64,000 bases of DNA from G963663615 sp963663615 (GTDB taxonomy: Bacteria > Bacteroidota > Ignavibacteria > Ignavibacteriales > Melioribacteraceae), in assembly GCA_963663615.1 (NCBI GenBank), contig OY760517.1, positions 3,782,001 to 3,846,000 of the forward strand, read 5' to 3'. Below are positions 15,480 to 25,563 of this stretch, piece by piece; the stretch's first letter is position 1, and every line of letters starts with the position of its first letter. Both the position numbers and the translations under genes were made by a program. A model generated the notes under the pieces. The model worked only from the letters and a program-made list of their open reading frames with translations. It searched no databases and was not told the origin of the DNA.

Positions 15480-18407
15480 TTGGATTACAGAATGATTTCA
15501 GCCAACTATAAGATTCGTATTTTTGCTTTAGTAATTGGACTGTTTTTGTTAGGTGGAAACATCTTTTCGCAGGAACAGGCACAATCATACTCAACTTTAG
15601 CCCAGAGCCACATGAAGGCAGGTCGCTATGGTGAGGCTATTGCCTTATGGAACAAATATGTTACCTTCAAGCCTCGTGATGTTTTTGGGTATAACCAAAG
15701 GGCTTTATGTTACGAAAAGAGATCGCAGTTTGAATATGCAATTGTTGATATGAAAAAAGCTATTAAGCTTGCCCGGGAAAAAGGTGATAAAAAGGAAATT
15801 GATGCTGTTTGGGCTGATTTCTCCCGAATGCGTGAAACTTTCGATAAGATTCTTGAAAAGAAGATTGAAGGACACAAACGAGAAATTGCTATTGACCCCG
15901 AAGACCCGTTCAATTATCTCGAAATTGGGAAATCTTACGCAAATATGGAAAAATTCCCAAAAGCGGAAGATTGGTATGATCAATATCTTGCACGTGATCC
16001 TAATGCATCACCCGATGAAATTTTACGATATACAAATGTACTTTCCATGAACAAGCATTACGGCAAGGCTGAAGGCAAACTAAAAGAATATACCGAAAAG
16101 TATCCTAAAGATCACAGACTTTGGAATAAGCTGGGTTATATATCCAACTGGCTAAGTAAATACAAACAGGCTGAAGAGGCTTTTCTTAAGGCTCTTTCGT
16201 TTAAACCTTACTTTAAGCTTGCTGAGGAAGGACTTGATGTTGCAAGGCGTGAAGGATATATCATTAACTATGTTGATACTGATACTCGCAAGCAAAAACA
16301 AAAAGAGTACCCGGTTGATAAATATTACCGCCTCGTAAAACAAAATCCTCGTGATTATGAATCGAGATTTAATCTTGTTGATGAGCTTGTTAAAGTTGAT
16401 AGGCTTGAGGAAGCTTATCAGCAATTACTTATTTTGCAGAAAACTCACTCCGATGATAATCGATTTATTAAAAAGTGGGATTATGTTACCGGTATTCGTA
16501 ACAAGAAGTACGAAACTCGTGTTGCCAATGCACAGAAAATTTTGGAGAAAGACCCATATAACGAAAATGCAACTCTTATATTAGCTCAGAATTATGAACT
16601 AATGGAAGATTATGAATCATCCCTTGGTTTGCTTGATGTTTTCTTTGAAGAGAATCCAGATAACAGAAATGTACCACTAATGTATATGTATGCTCGTTTG
16701 TTAGGCTGGTACAAGGATTTTGAAGTTGCTATTGGTTATATGGACAAGGTATTGGAAGCCCGCCCGGATAATTTGGATTATCAGCTTTACAGGGCTCAAC
16801 TTTCAGTTTGGAATACTCAGGATTTTGGTATTGCCAGAAAATACCTCGAGAATGTTTATGCAGCAAAACCTAAAAATGTTTCGGTGTTGCTTACTTATAG
16901 TTCGCTGGAAATGCATGAAGCCAACTTTGAGGAAGCTGAAAAGTATTTGCAGTTAGCCAAGGAAATTGCTCCTGAAAACCAGGATGTAATTTACCATGAA
17001 TCAACGCTTGAGTTTAGAAAACTTAGATATGAAGAGGAACGTATTGGGCGTGTTCTTGAGGAAGGTAGAAAACTTGCTATTGATGAACATTATGATGAAG
17101 CTCTTCCGTATTATGAACAGTATCTTGCCGAGGCTGAACCTAATGATTTGATTACCAAGGAATATGGTGTAATCAACTTCAGGGCAAAATATTACGAAAA
17201 AGCTCTTCAGGTATATAACGAACTCCTTGCAAAACAATTTGACCCTGATGTTGCTGTTGAACGCGGTCAGGTTTATTATGCCCTTGATGACCCGGAAAAT
17301 GCAATTAACGATTTTAGACGTGCAGTTTATACTCAACCCGAAGATATAAACAAACGTATATTCCTTGCTGATGCTTATACCAAATACGAAATGTATTCGG
17401 AAGCAGAAAAGCAACTGGATACACTTGAATATAATATGAGTCCGGACTCAACCCAGCTGGAAATGATTAAAAAACGCAGAAACTGGATACCCGCCAGAGG
17501 TTTAAATGCTATTCTCTATAAATTCCCGTCTCATATTCGTCTTGGACCTGTTGCTGCTTTTTATACTGACGACCTCGATTTCCAGATGATTAAGTTTGGT
17601 AGCATGCTTGAAATGGGTGTTACTGACTTTATGGCGGTAGGTGTTTCGCTTTTCCGCACAAGCTTGAAGAACAGTTCATCAACACGGGCATTTACAACCT
17701 TTAAGGGAAATGTCTTTTTTACCCTCACTAAAAATATTTCGGCTGGTGCGGGTTATGGTGTTATAAACTCAACCGGTATTGATTCACAAACGGAAATTGA
17801 TGGGTTTATTCGACTTACAAAAGATAAGCTGTATGAGATACGAGGTTCATACATTAAGAGTGATGCAGGTATTAACTTGTACTCTCCCAGTTTGGTTAAT
17901 GTTAGAAGAAACGCAACTATTTGGCGTGCAGATGGTTTTTACCAGCATAAAGCCGGTATAAAAGTATCAGGTTATTTTCAATATATAACTGCTGAGTATG
18001 TTGGTGCTCCGGATGAAACAAACTGGGGAGATAACGAAGGTAACCAGTTACAATTACGTATTGGTCGCAAATTTATTGACTATATTGAAGCTGGTTACGA
18101 ATACTATTTCTCTAACTTTAAATATGATTCCGAATACTATTATTCACCGCAAGGATTTGAATCGCACAGTTTGTGGGGTGAAGCCGAGGTTGATAAAACT
18201 GTTGACTATGAAATTTACGTTGGCGGTAAACTTGGTTACGTTCCTGCAAGTGATTTTCTTATTCGTGAAGCCTATATTCGTGGTGAGTACAAGGTGCTTA
18301 AATATTTGATTATCAACGGCAGACTTGGTTACGGAAGTACATACCGCGATGATTCAAGTTATAATTCATTCTCGGGTGAAATTAGTGCCAGTTGGATGAT
18401 TTATTAA
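15480..18407 (+). CDS. TPR protein fused to a C-terminal YaiO-like outer-membrane barrel
   Basis: 975 residues. A signal peptide (about 10-31, ending FSQ) is followed by many TPR units to about residue 690 (SHMKAGRYGEAIALWNKYV, LAQNYELMEDYESSLGLLDV and others), then a barrel region of about 280 residues (RLGPVAAFYTDDLDFQMIKF to the last strand GEISASWMIY). Long periplasmic TPR arrays ending in an outer-membrane barrel resemble YaiO and polysaccharide-export TPR-porins such as PelB or PgaA. An assembly or export role is likely. The start is a TTG; an ATG at 15492 preceded by GGA is the alternative. It is a single gene with a terminator after it. Confidence 0.75.
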   Translation: MDYRMISANYKIRIFALVIGLFLLGGNIFSQEQAQSYSTLAQSHMKAGRYGEAIALWNKYVTFKPRDVFGYNQRALCYEKRSQFEYAIVDMKKAIKLAREKGDKKEIDAVWADFSRMRETFDKILEKKIEGHKREIAIDPEDPFNYLEIGKSYANMEKFPKAEDWYDQYLARDPNASPDEILRYTNVLSMNKHYGKAEGKLKEYTEKYPKDHRLWNKLGYISNWLSKYKQAEEAFLKALSFKPYFKLAEEGLDVARREGYIINYVDTDTRKQKQKEYPVDKYYRLVKQNPRDYESRFNLVDELVKVDRLEEAYQQLLILQKTHSDDNRFIKKWDYVTGIRNKKYETRVANAQKILEKDPYNENATLILAQNYELMEDYESSLGLLDVFFEENPDNRNVPLMYMYARLLGWYKDFEVAIGYMDKVLEARPDNLDYQLYRAQLSVWNTQDFGIARKYLENVYAAKPKNVSVLLTYSSLEMHEANFEEAEKYLQLAKEIAPENQDVIYHESTLEFRKLRYEEERIGRVLEEGRKLAIDEHYDEALPYYEQYLAEAEPNDLITKEYGVINFRAKYYEKALQVYNELLAKQFDPDVAVERGQVYYALDDPENAINDFRRAVYTQPEDINKRIFLADAYTKYEMYSEAEKQLDTLEYNMSPDSTQLEMIKKRRNWIPARGLNAILYKFPSHIRLGPVAAFYTDDLDFQMIKFGSMLEMGVTDFMAVGVSLFRTSLKNSSSTRAFTTFKGNVFFTLTKNISAGAGYGVINSTGIDSQTEIDGFIRLTKDKLYEIRGSYIKSDAGINLYSPSLVNVRRNATIWRADGFYQHKAGIKVSGYFQYITAEYVGAPDETNWGDNEGNQLQLRIGRKFIDYIEAGYEYYFSNFKYDSEYYYSPQGFESHSLWGEAEVDKTVDYEIYVGGKLGYVPASDFLIREAYIRGEYKVLKYLIINGRLGYGSTYRDDSSYNSFSGEISASWMIY

Positions 18408-18421
18408 AGCAAATAAACATG

Positions 18422-18435
18422 GGAAGTTAACTTCC
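18422..18435. repeat. Perfect 14 bp palindrome
   Basis: GGAAGTTAACTTCC lies 15 bp after the stop of the TPR/YaiO-like gene, just before its terminator. It has no loop, so it reads as a possible protein-binding site rather than a hairpin. Its function is unknown. Confidence 0.4.
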
Positions 18436-18448
18436 GAAATTTTAATTA

Positions 18449-18475
18449 GCCGGCACATTTTTGTCGGCTTTTTTA
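18449..18475 (+). terminator. Terminator after the TPR/YaiO-like gene
   Basis: AGCCG near 18449 pairs with CGGCT near 18465-18469, followed by TTTTTT. Confidence 0.7.
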
Positions 18476-18558
18476 TTATACAATAGTAAACCGAAAGTGG
18501 CTAAACAGAAATGAACAGTTAGAATGATTATTCTATTTTGGTATGCAGCAGAAAAGGC

Positions 18559-18583
18559 ATCCCTTCCCCCAGGGAGAAGGGAT
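18559..18583 (-). terminator. Hairpin after the 754-residue secreted protein gene
   Basis: ATCCCTTC (18559-18566) pairs with GAAGGGAT (18576-18583). Read on the minus strand the stem is followed by GCCTTTT, so it can terminate the leftward gene whose stop lies at 18592. Confidence 0.6.
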
Positions 18584-18591
18584 TATATTGT

Positions 18592-20856
18592 TTATTTCAA
18601 TAAAGTCATTTTACGCGAAAGTAATTTACCATTATGTTTTAATGTATAAATATATATACCACTTGAAAGGTGTGATGCATTAAAACTGACATGATGATTG
18701 CCCTGATCAAGTTGTGTATTTACCAGAGTAGTAACCTTTTGTCCAATAATGTCAAAAACCTCCAGCACCACCTTGCCAGCCTCATGTATTGAATAGTTAA
18801 TACGTGTTACCGGATTAAAAGGATTGGGATAGTTTTGTCCAAGTGAATATTTTCCCGGAGCAAGGTTATCATCTTCAACATCGGTTACGTTTGCTGCAAT
18901 AGTTGAAAATCTGAATACATCCTCATTTTCAATTGGACGAGAAGTTAGTACATAACTTGTATCTCCTTCGGTTGGAAGAATTAAATTACCGCCTGGAGTA
19001 TTTGTAATTACCTCGGCATGAAAACGCGGGAATCCGCTATCGTACTGCGAAGGTGTCATAAGTGTTATGGTTTCACCCGGATCCCAACGCTGGTTTCTTG
19101 GGTTCTTTTCCTGAACAAACATTCTAACAAATTGATTATCGGTAATATTCCATGCTGTAAAAGGGCAAAGCACTTCTATTCTACCTGAACTGCTGTAAGC
19201 TGTATCCATAACAGTTACCCAATTGCCTTCATTATCCCGCTCGCTTGAACCCCAAACAATTTTACAATCAATTGGTGCAAGTGAAGCAGTTGAACCGGTA
19301 GGAGTACCATAGGTAAATTGAAGATTTGAACCGGAATTATTATCCAAATACGATTTTTTTGAATCAATCTCAAAGTCAAATTCAGGCATAAACTCAACAG
19401 CAATACCATCAAAAACGTTAGTTAGGTAAAAAGCTCCTTCGCCTTTATCAAGTTCGTAGTTGCTAACTACAAACAAGTTTGTAGTTACATCTTTAATATC
19501 GAGACTGTAATCTTCGCCGCTAACGTTAAACGTTATTTCGTAATCATGACCTGTTAGCTTAGTTGAATCGATCACGTGAACATAAAAATCGGCAGTACAA
19601 TTACCAGTAGGATGTTCAAAAGTATTGTCTATTATTGACCCCTGCGATCTAAGGGGTTCCGACTTTTTTACCTTTACCTCGTAATCTTTGGTTTTGTCAA
19701 TCCAGCTTGAGTAGGTAACGTATATTTCATCATCATTCGAAACGAAGAATGTTGGCTCCCACTGGTAACCATCTGTAAATTCATTTACCCGGGTTTCTAA
19801 ACTTGCAGCCTTCATCAGTTTATCAAAAGTACGCAGGTAAACACCTTCACGACTACCATCCTGTTTCCAGCTTGACCATACGATTACATACTCATCATTT
19901 GAATTTGTTTTAATCTGAGGTAACCACTGGTAATATTGTGTCGTTTTATTTACAAGCTTCTCATTATCCAATGGCATTCCATTATCAGCAAACCGTTGCA
20001 TATAGATACCGCCATCGTGTCCATCTTGACCCCAGCTACACCAAACTGCTGTAAAATCAGCATCTTTACCCTGGCAAAGATCAACATACCACTGAAAGTT
20101 TTCGGTGTAATTATTTAATCTGAATTCTTCGGTATAAGTTGAACCATCATCATTCAGTATCTTTGCGAATAAATCGTAACCCGGATCGCTACCTTCAACC
20201 TGTTTCCATGATTCCCATGCAACCACATAATGCGAGTTTTTCATACCGCTTATTGAAGGTCTGCCCTGAGAAAACTGGGTAGTAGTATTTACACGAAATT
20301 CATCGTCAATTTTTGTGCCGTTAATATGGTATTTTTGGGCATAAATACCTTTATTGCTTCCATCCTGATACCATGATTCCCATACAATTACAAACTCGGT
20401 ATCCGAAATAAATGCAAGGTCGGGTTCGGTTTGAGAATGTACGGTAGTAGTATTAACGGTAAATTCCTCGGTAGTAACTTCACCCTGGTTATATATTTTT
20501 GCTTTAATATCGAAAAGTGATTCATGATCAGTAAACGAAGCCCAAACAACAATTAGTCTGCCATCGGAGTTACCTATTGCCGCAGGTTTTTCCTGCTCTC
20601 CGGTTGTATGAGTGTTAACCTGTATTTCACTACCGGATTTGGTACCGTCCATATTAAAATACTGAAGAAAAATATCACTTTGCGAACCTTTTTCAACCTG
20701 CTCTTCACTATCCCAAATAACTGCGAATTGATCCCGGTTTCTGAATTGTACAATCTGCGGATCACGCTGGGTTGAATCTGTATAAGTATTTACACTAATA
20801 ACATCCTGAGCAAACAGGGATGCTGTAAAAATCAAAATAATAAATAATTTTTTCAT
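18592..20856 (-). CDS. T9SS-secreted repeat protein of unknown function
   Basis: 754 residues. A signal peptide (MKKLFIILIFTASLFAQ) is followed by about seven repeats of a roughly 50-residue unit (for example FVIVWESWYQDGSNKGIYAQ), which suggests a beta-propeller across residues 20-370. A beta-rich middle follows. The T9SS type A tail occupies the last 80 residues (SLGQNYPNPFNPVTRINYSI to LLSRKMTLLK). It should be exported across the outer membrane and anchored or released. No catalytic motif is seen. It lies 13 nt downstream of the VanX-like gene and may share its transcript. Confidence 0.85.
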   Translation of the reverse strand: MKKLFIILIFTASLFAQDVISVNTYTDSTQRDPQIVQFRNRDQFAVIWDSEEQVEKGSQSDIFLQYFNMDGTKSGSEIQVNTHTTGEQEKPAAIGNSDGRLIVVWASFTDHESLFDIKAKIYNQGEVTTEEFTVNTTTVHSQTEPDLAFISDTEFVIVWESWYQDGSNKGIYAQKYHINGTKIDDEFRVNTTTQFSQGRPSISGMKNSHYVVAWESWKQVEGSDPGYDLFAKILNDDGSTYTEEFRLNNYTENFQWYVDLCQGKDADFTAVWCSWGQDGHDGGIYMQRFADNGMPLDNEKLVNKTTQYYQWLPQIKTNSNDEYVIVWSSWKQDGSREGVYLRTFDKLMKAASLETRVNEFTDGYQWEPTFFVSNDDEIYVTYSSWIDKTKDYEVKVKKSEPLRSQGSIIDNTFEHPTGNCTADFYVHVIDSTKLTGHDYEITFNVSGEDYSLDIKDVTTNLFVVSNYELDKGEGAFYLTNVFDGIAVEFMPEFDFEIDSKKSYLDNNSGSNLQFTYGTPTGSTASLAPIDCKIVWGSSERDNEGNWVTVMDTAYSSSGRIEVLCPFTAWNITDNQFVRMFVQEKNPRNQRWDPGETITLMTPSQYDSGFPRFHAEVITNTPGGNLILPTEGDTSYVLTSRPIENEDVFRFSTIAANVTDVEDDNLAPGKYSLGQNYPNPFNPVTRINYSIHEAGKVVLEVFDIIGQKVTTLVNTQLDQGNHHVSFNASHLSSGIYIYTLKHNGKLLSRKMTLLK

Positions 20857-20869
20857 CTCTAATCCCTCT

Positions 20870-21538
20870 CTACTTCATCTGAAAATCGCGTAATGGATAA
20901 CTATTTGCACCGTTAACTTCATAGTGCCACCATTCTGCACTGTAAATATTTAATCCGCCAACATTAACCAATATGCTTTTGAGTAAATCGCGATTGGCAA
21001 TTACATTTGCCGGAAGACTTGTATAACCATGTCCGGCAGCCGAACTAAAATCATCAAATTTGGTAGGCATACGTAACTCTTCACCAGTAGCCAAGTCAAT
21101 AAGAGTAAGATCAACAGCACCACCTCGATTATGCTTCGAGCCTGATTCGGGATTAGCGATATAGGTTGAGTTTGGAAATATTTCCCAGAAGAGATACTGA
21201 ACAGCACGAGGTCTGTAACCATCCCAAATTTTTATACCAATACCTTCAGGATAACTTTTCCCGTCATGCATACGAATATTGCGTAATGAATCCTGTGCAA
21301 GTTTTAACGATTCAGCCAGTTTGAGAGTCATAAGGCATTCGTTAACAGTGTAAAACTTTGGAAGATTCATATCGCCATTTGGCAAATTAAGGAATTTGTG
21401 ATTTGGTGTACTATATCTCAAATCAATAACTATATCAGGAATAATATCCTTTGGATTAACAAATTCGTCATCACCGGTTTGAGCAAAAAGAGCTGCCGGT
21501 AATAACATTAATATTAGAAGTAACTTTTTCATAACCAC
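20870..21538 (-). CDS. D-Ala-D-Ala dipeptidase (VanX/DdpX family, M15D)
   Basis: 222 residues with a signal peptide (about 1-20). Zinc and catalytic residues are visible: SKHNRGGAVD places His136 and Asp143 (SxHxxGxAxD), and EWWH gives Glu202 and His205. RYSTPNHKFL near the start and WDGYRPRAVQ are also family features. VanX-type enzymes cleave D-Ala-D-Ala. A periplasmic member outside a van cluster points to peptidoglycan dipeptide recycling rather than vancomycin resistance, since no vanH or vanA homologue is nearby. Start choice: an ATG two codons on (MKKLL) is equally possible. Confidence 0.9.
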   Translation of the reverse strand: MVMKKLLLILMLLPAALFAQTGDDEFVNPKDIIPDIVIDLRYSTPNHKFLNLPNGDMNLPKFYTVNECLMTLKLAESLKLAQDSLRNIRMHDGKSYPEGIGIKIWDGYRPRAVQYLFWEIFPNSTYIANPESGSKHNRGGAVDLTLIDLATGEELRMPTKFDDFSSAAGHGYTSLPANVIANRDLLKSILVNVGGLNIYSAEWWHYEVNGANSYPLRDFQMK

Positions 21539-21548
21539 CCTATGATTA

Positions 21549-23624
21549 TTATTTAACGTTTATTCTTATATCAACTGCATGGAGCAGATTATCCGGTGAA
21601 ATAATTAACGGGTTAAAATCAAATTCCGTAATCTCCGGATTTTCTATCAGCATTAGTGCAGCCGATTTAATAACTTCCTTAAGTCTGGTAATATCAATAA
21701 CTTCTTCACCCCTTACGCCTTTCAGCAATTTACCCATAGAGGTCATATTTATCATATCTTCAATATCTTCATCGGTAAGGTAAGCTGATTTCATACAAAT
21801 GTCTTTGTAAACTTCTACGTATTTGCCGCCAGTACCAAACATTATAACCGGACCAAAAGAAGGATCGCGAAAACCGCCAAGTAGTACCTCATATTTAGTG
21901 CGAATAAATGGCTGTATAAGGTACTCCTCAACATGGATGCCGGCAATACTAAAGCCGTTTTCTATATCATTGGCTTTCTGGAATAATTCTGCCTTGTCTC
22001 TAATGTTTAACTTTACAGCATCCAGTTCCGATTTATGCACAACATTTTTGTTAATACCCTTTAATACAACTGGAAAAATATCGTGGTCGAATGTTATTAA
22101 ACCGGAAGCTTTTATTAAATACTGTTTAACAATTGGGAAATTATACTTTTCAGCAATGTCTTCCATTTCGTTATGCGGTAAATACCCTGTAAAATTATTA
22201 AGATACGATTTTGCTGGAGTAGTGTAAAGTTTAAGATATTCATCACGGTTTTGCTTAAGCTTGTTCTGTACCTGCGTAAAGAATAACATGTTCGAGATTA
22301 CTTCAGCCGGGTCTTCGGGGTTTCTGAAGATTGGCAGTTTTTGCTCTGAATTCTCCCGGTATTCCTGCCAAAACTCGGGTAATGGCATAACCGCTTGCAT
22401 AATCGGCTTGTCAGATTTAATTGAGTAAACTGCCTCAACAACCGGAAGTGGCTGTACCATAACCGGCTCAACAAATATTGAAATAACCGCATCAACGTTA
22501 TCATCCATAGCAACAATTTCGTTAACTGCCTTGTATGCATCAGCATTTCCACCGGGCAAAAGATCAACCGGATTGTTAACACTTCCTTCGGGGTGTACAA
22601 CTTCTCGCAACTTGTCTTTCGTTGAATCGGTAAACTCAGCTAATACCAGTCCTTCCTTTTCGAGACTGTCAACTGCAAGAATTGCTGGTCCACCTGCATT
22701 TGTGACTACCGCAACCCTGTTCCCATTTGCAGCCGGAAAATTTTCAAATCCTTTAACAGTATTAAACAATTCGTTAAGGTTATCGGCACGTATAACTCCA
22801 AACTGACGCAACAATGCCTGAACAACCTTATCTGCACTGCCAAGAGCTCCGGTATGCGAAGACGCAGCTTTCATACCACCGCTTGTTTTACCGGCTTTTA
22901 ATACAATTGAAGGTTTGGTAAGTTTGCTGGAGAAATAATTATATATAAACTCTTCACCATTTTCAAAACTCTCGAGATAAAATGATAACGAGTTTATATT
23001 TTCATCATTCTGCCAGTATTGCAAGAAGGTGTTTTCGTTAATATCGGCTTTGTTACCAACACTTATAAAATGTGCAAATTTGATATCGGTATCCCTAAGC
23101 GAGTTCAATACTGCTGCACCAAGTGCCCCCGATTGCGAAAGAAAAGCAGTTTTGCCAGTTTCCGGTTTTTCGGCAACAAACGTAGCGTTAAGTTTAATGG
23201 TATCCAAAGTTGAGATTACACCCATGCAGTTTGGACCAAGTAATCGTGCACCGGCATCTCTAACCTTGCTTACAAAACGTGCTTCAATTTCCTTGCCCTC
23301 TTCACCGGTTTCCTTAAATCCGGCAGTGATAAGTATTATTGATTTTACACCGCGTTCAAGTAAAATATCAAGAGTTTCTTCGGCAAACTTTTTGGGTACT
23401 GCTATAATAGCAAGATCAATATCTTTTTTAATATCTGAAATGGAGTGGTAACATTTGTATCCAAGCACTTCATCGGCTTTAGGATTAACAGGATAAACTT
23501 CGCCCTTAAACTCGTAAGTTTTAATTGTTTTAAGGAGTTCGTAACCTATGCTTTTTTCCTTTGTGGAAGCACCGGCAACACACACCGATTTCGGATAGAA
23601 AAAATTATGAAGGCTCTTATCCAT
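21549..23624 (-). CDS. NDP-forming acyl-CoA synthetase (fused alpha-beta subunits)
   Basis: 691 residues, the length of single-chain ADP-forming acetyl/acyl-CoA synthetases. The order is a CoA-binding Rossmann domain (FFYPKSVCVAGASTKEKSIG), succinyl-CoA-ligase-like domains with the phospho-histidine segment SSHTGALGSADKV (about 259-271), and a C-terminal ATP-grasp domain from about residue 480. The reaction interconverts acyl-CoA plus ADP and phosphate with acid, CoA and ATP, making ATP during fermentation or peptide use. The same superfamily includes protein acetyltransferases of the Pat type, but no GNAT domain is fused here. It lies 10 nt upstream of the VanX-like gene. Confidence 0.88.
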   Translation of the reverse strand: MDKSLHNFFYPKSVCVAGASTKEKSIGYELLKTIKTYEFKGEVYPVNPKADEVLGYKCYHSISDIKKDIDLAIIAVPKKFAEETLDILLERGVKSIILITAGFKETGEEGKEIEARFVSKVRDAGARLLGPNCMGVISTLDTIKLNATFVAEKPETGKTAFLSQSGALGAAVLNSLRDTDIKFAHFISVGNKADINENTFLQYWQNDENINSLSFYLESFENGEEFIYNYFSSKLTKPSIVLKAGKTSGGMKAASSHTGALGSADKVVQALLRQFGVIRADNLNELFNTVKGFENFPAANGNRVAVVTNAGGPAILAVDSLEKEGLVLAEFTDSTKDKLREVVHPEGSVNNPVDLLPGGNADAYKAVNEIVAMDDNVDAVISIFVEPVMVQPLPVVEAVYSIKSDKPIMQAVMPLPEFWQEYRENSEQKLPIFRNPEDPAEVISNMLFFTQVQNKLKQNRDEYLKLYTTPAKSYLNNFTGYLPHNEMEDIAEKYNFPIVKQYLIKASGLITFDHDIFPVVLKGINKNVVHKSELDAVKLNIRDKAELFQKANDIENGFSIAGIHVEEYLIQPFIRTKYEVLLGGFRDPSFGPVIMFGTGGKYVEVYKDICMKSAYLTDEDIEDMINMTSMGKLLKGVRGEEVIDITRLKEVIKSAALMLIENPEITEFDFNPLIISPDNLLHAVDIRINVK

Positions 23625-23974
23625 ATACTCCCCTAATTATGATTGAATATTATCTGCAAAATAAGAAAAATAGGAACGTATTGATAATGCAAAAAAGAAT
23701 AATTTGTGTTATGTTTTTTCTGTTTTACCATTATTACAGAGCAAATAAGTAAGATTAAGGAATTTATTTATACCTTGTGAACTTAAGCCAATTTTAATAA
23801 ATTTTATATATGGGCTAACCCTTTTCTCTTCTTGCTGTTAATGGTCAAAATACATTTGATTAATTACCTTCCCCTAAACTCTTCCAATGGTTAGTTATTT
23901 AATGTGCTTACAGTTTTACTTTGAATAGATTTTTACATCTTATCACTAACTATCCAATTTGATATGGGAGTTTT
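23625..23974. other. Divergent intergenic region
   Basis: 350 bp of AT-rich sequence between the leftward acyl-CoA synthetase and the rightward serine hydrolase. It must hold both promoters. I see no supported gene, hairpin or repeat. Confidence 0.4.
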
Positions 23975-23977
23975 ATG

Positions 23978-25474
23978 ATGAAATATTTAAGACTATCACC
24001 TGTAATCACCTTATTCCTGATCTTCCTAAACAGCTGCAATACGGATTACAAATCACCTGCTTGTAAGGCAGGAGGTCTGTGGATTACCACCGAGGCAACT
24101 TCCTCACTATTTGAACCATGGGCACAAAGTGTAGCACTGCACATTAGTAAAGATAGTACCGATGCGTTAAAAGCACACGCCTATTTTCTTAAAAGTGATG
24201 ATTCATGGTCTGAATGGACATTTGTGAACGCAGATTATAACCTTGATCAAAACAAGTTAACTCTGCTGGATGAGGATATGGATACTTTATACTTGTTTCC
24301 GGAATCAGAAAATAGTTTGCTAAAAGGGTCAGTGCATACTCAAAATAACATAATAAAGAAAATTGAGTTTCTTCCTGCTGATAAAGAACTTGAAACCAGA
24401 TTATTACACCCCCGATTACCTGATATAAATAGGAAAATAACCTATACTTACTCCAAACCCGAACAAATTGATGATGGTTTAACTACTGCCTCGATATATA
24501 ATTTTGGCGTTACCGAGGAGGTTATAAATAACTTTATGGATAAAATAATTAATCAGGATTACGGACGACTTAAATCATTGCTGATACTAAAGGATAATAA
24601 GCTGGTTCTTGAAGAGTATTTTTATGGCTCCAATCGTGAACAGACTCATAATATTCATTCATGTACCAAAAGTGTTACGTCATTACTATTTGGCATTATG
24701 CTGGATCACTATAAAAATGTAAATGTAGATCAGTATTTATTTGATTTTTTCTCGCAATATGATTCACTAAAAACAGGCAACAAATCCAAAATCACTCTAA
24801 AGCATGTTTTAACAATGTCGGCAGGCTTTAATGACCACCATGGAGCACCGGAACAGAACATCCCTGATAACTTGTATGAATATATATTGAGTAAGCCGTT
24901 AAAAACACCCCCAGGAGAAGCATTTAAGTATAGCAACTGGTCAACCGACCTTATTGGTGGTGTTATACAATCGGTTACTGGCAAGCGGGCTGATGAGTTT
25001 TCAGAAGAAAGTCTTTTCCCTGCTCTTGGTATTAAAAAATATTCATGGCAAATAGAAGATGGCTTTACTCATTGTTACAGTGATTTGCGTCTTCTGCCAC
25101 GAGATATGGCGAAAATTGGACTTTTGGTACTCAATGATGGGAAATGGCAGGGTAAGCAAATAGTTTCCTCCAGTTGGATACGCGAATCTACACAACCACA
25201 TGTTCATGAAAGCATTTATTACGATTATGGTTACCAGTGGTGGCATCACTCAAAAAATACCGTACAATGGTGGAAAGAACCACAGATTAAGTCCCCAAAA
25301 GAACATGATCTTGTTACGGCACTGGGTTTTGGCGGACAGTATATAATGATTATCCGGGATTTTAACCTCGTTATAGTAACTACTGCAACGGATTACTCAA
25401 ATGGTCATATTGCAAGAAGTAAGGTACCAATGGCAATTGAGGAAATTATACCAATTTTCGAAACAGAAAAGTGA
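23978..25474 (+). CDS. Beta-lactamase-family (class C-like) serine hydrolase lipoprotein
   Basis: 498 residues. A lipobox (FLNSC) ends the signal sequence. The beta-lactamase/D-Ala-D-Ala peptidase fold shows SCTK (SxxK, about residue 229) and YSN (YxN, about 318), with GFGGQY near the end where HxG/KTG usually lies. Such proteins act as esterases, peptidases or carboxypeptidases; true beta-lactamase activity is unlikely. About 150 residues before the catalytic domain are of unknown fold. Two ATGs are adjacent; the second (23978) has better spacing (7 nt) from GGGAG. A single gene, ending at a shared terminator. Confidence 0.85.
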   Translation: MKYLRLSPVITLFLIFLNSCNTDYKSPACKAGGLWITTEATSSLFEPWAQSVALHISKDSTDALKAHAYFLKSDDSWSEWTFVNADYNLDQNKLTLLDEDMDTLYLFPESENSLLKGSVHTQNNIIKKIEFLPADKELETRLLHPRLPDINRKITYTYSKPEQIDDGLTTASIYNFGVTEEVINNFMDKIINQDYGRLKSLLILKDNKLVLEEYFYGSNREQTHNIHSCTKSVTSLLFGIMLDHYKNVNVDQYLFDFFSQYDSLKTGNKSKITLKHVLTMSAGFNDHHGAPEQNIPDNLYEYILSKPLKTPPGEAFKYSNWSTDLIGGVIQSVTGKRADEFSEESLFPALGIKKYSWQIEDGFTHCYSDLRLLPRDMAKIGLLVLNDGKWQGKQIVSSSWIRESTQPHVHESIYYDYGYQWWHHSKNTVQWWKEPQIKSPKEHDLVTALGFGGQYIMIIRDFNLVIVTTATDYSNGHIARSKVPMAIEEIIPIFETEK

Positions 25475-25510
25475 TGATAACCGGGATGTAACATTGCCTT
25501 TAAAACAAAA

Positions 25511-25540
25511 AAGCCTTCGGGGTATATTCCCCAAAGGCTT
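25511..25540. terminator. Bidirectional terminator
   Basis: AAGCCTT with GGGG (25511-25522) pairs with CCCC and AGGCTT (25529-25540) around TATAT, between the convergent serine-hydrolase and DUF4340 genes. A-rich and T-containing flanks occur on both sides. Confidence 0.75.
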
Positions 25541-25563
25541 ATATAAACTAATATGTAATTATT

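Noticed and set aside
20870..21538. VanX-like gene as vancomycin resistance
   Set aside because: There is no vanH, vanA/B ligase or two-component system nearby, and the protein has a signal peptide, so cell-wall turnover is more likely.
23978..25474. Antibiotic-resistance beta-lactamase
   Set aside because: Only the general SxxK/YxN fold is present with a long extra N-terminal domain. Most such lipoproteins are esterases or peptidases.
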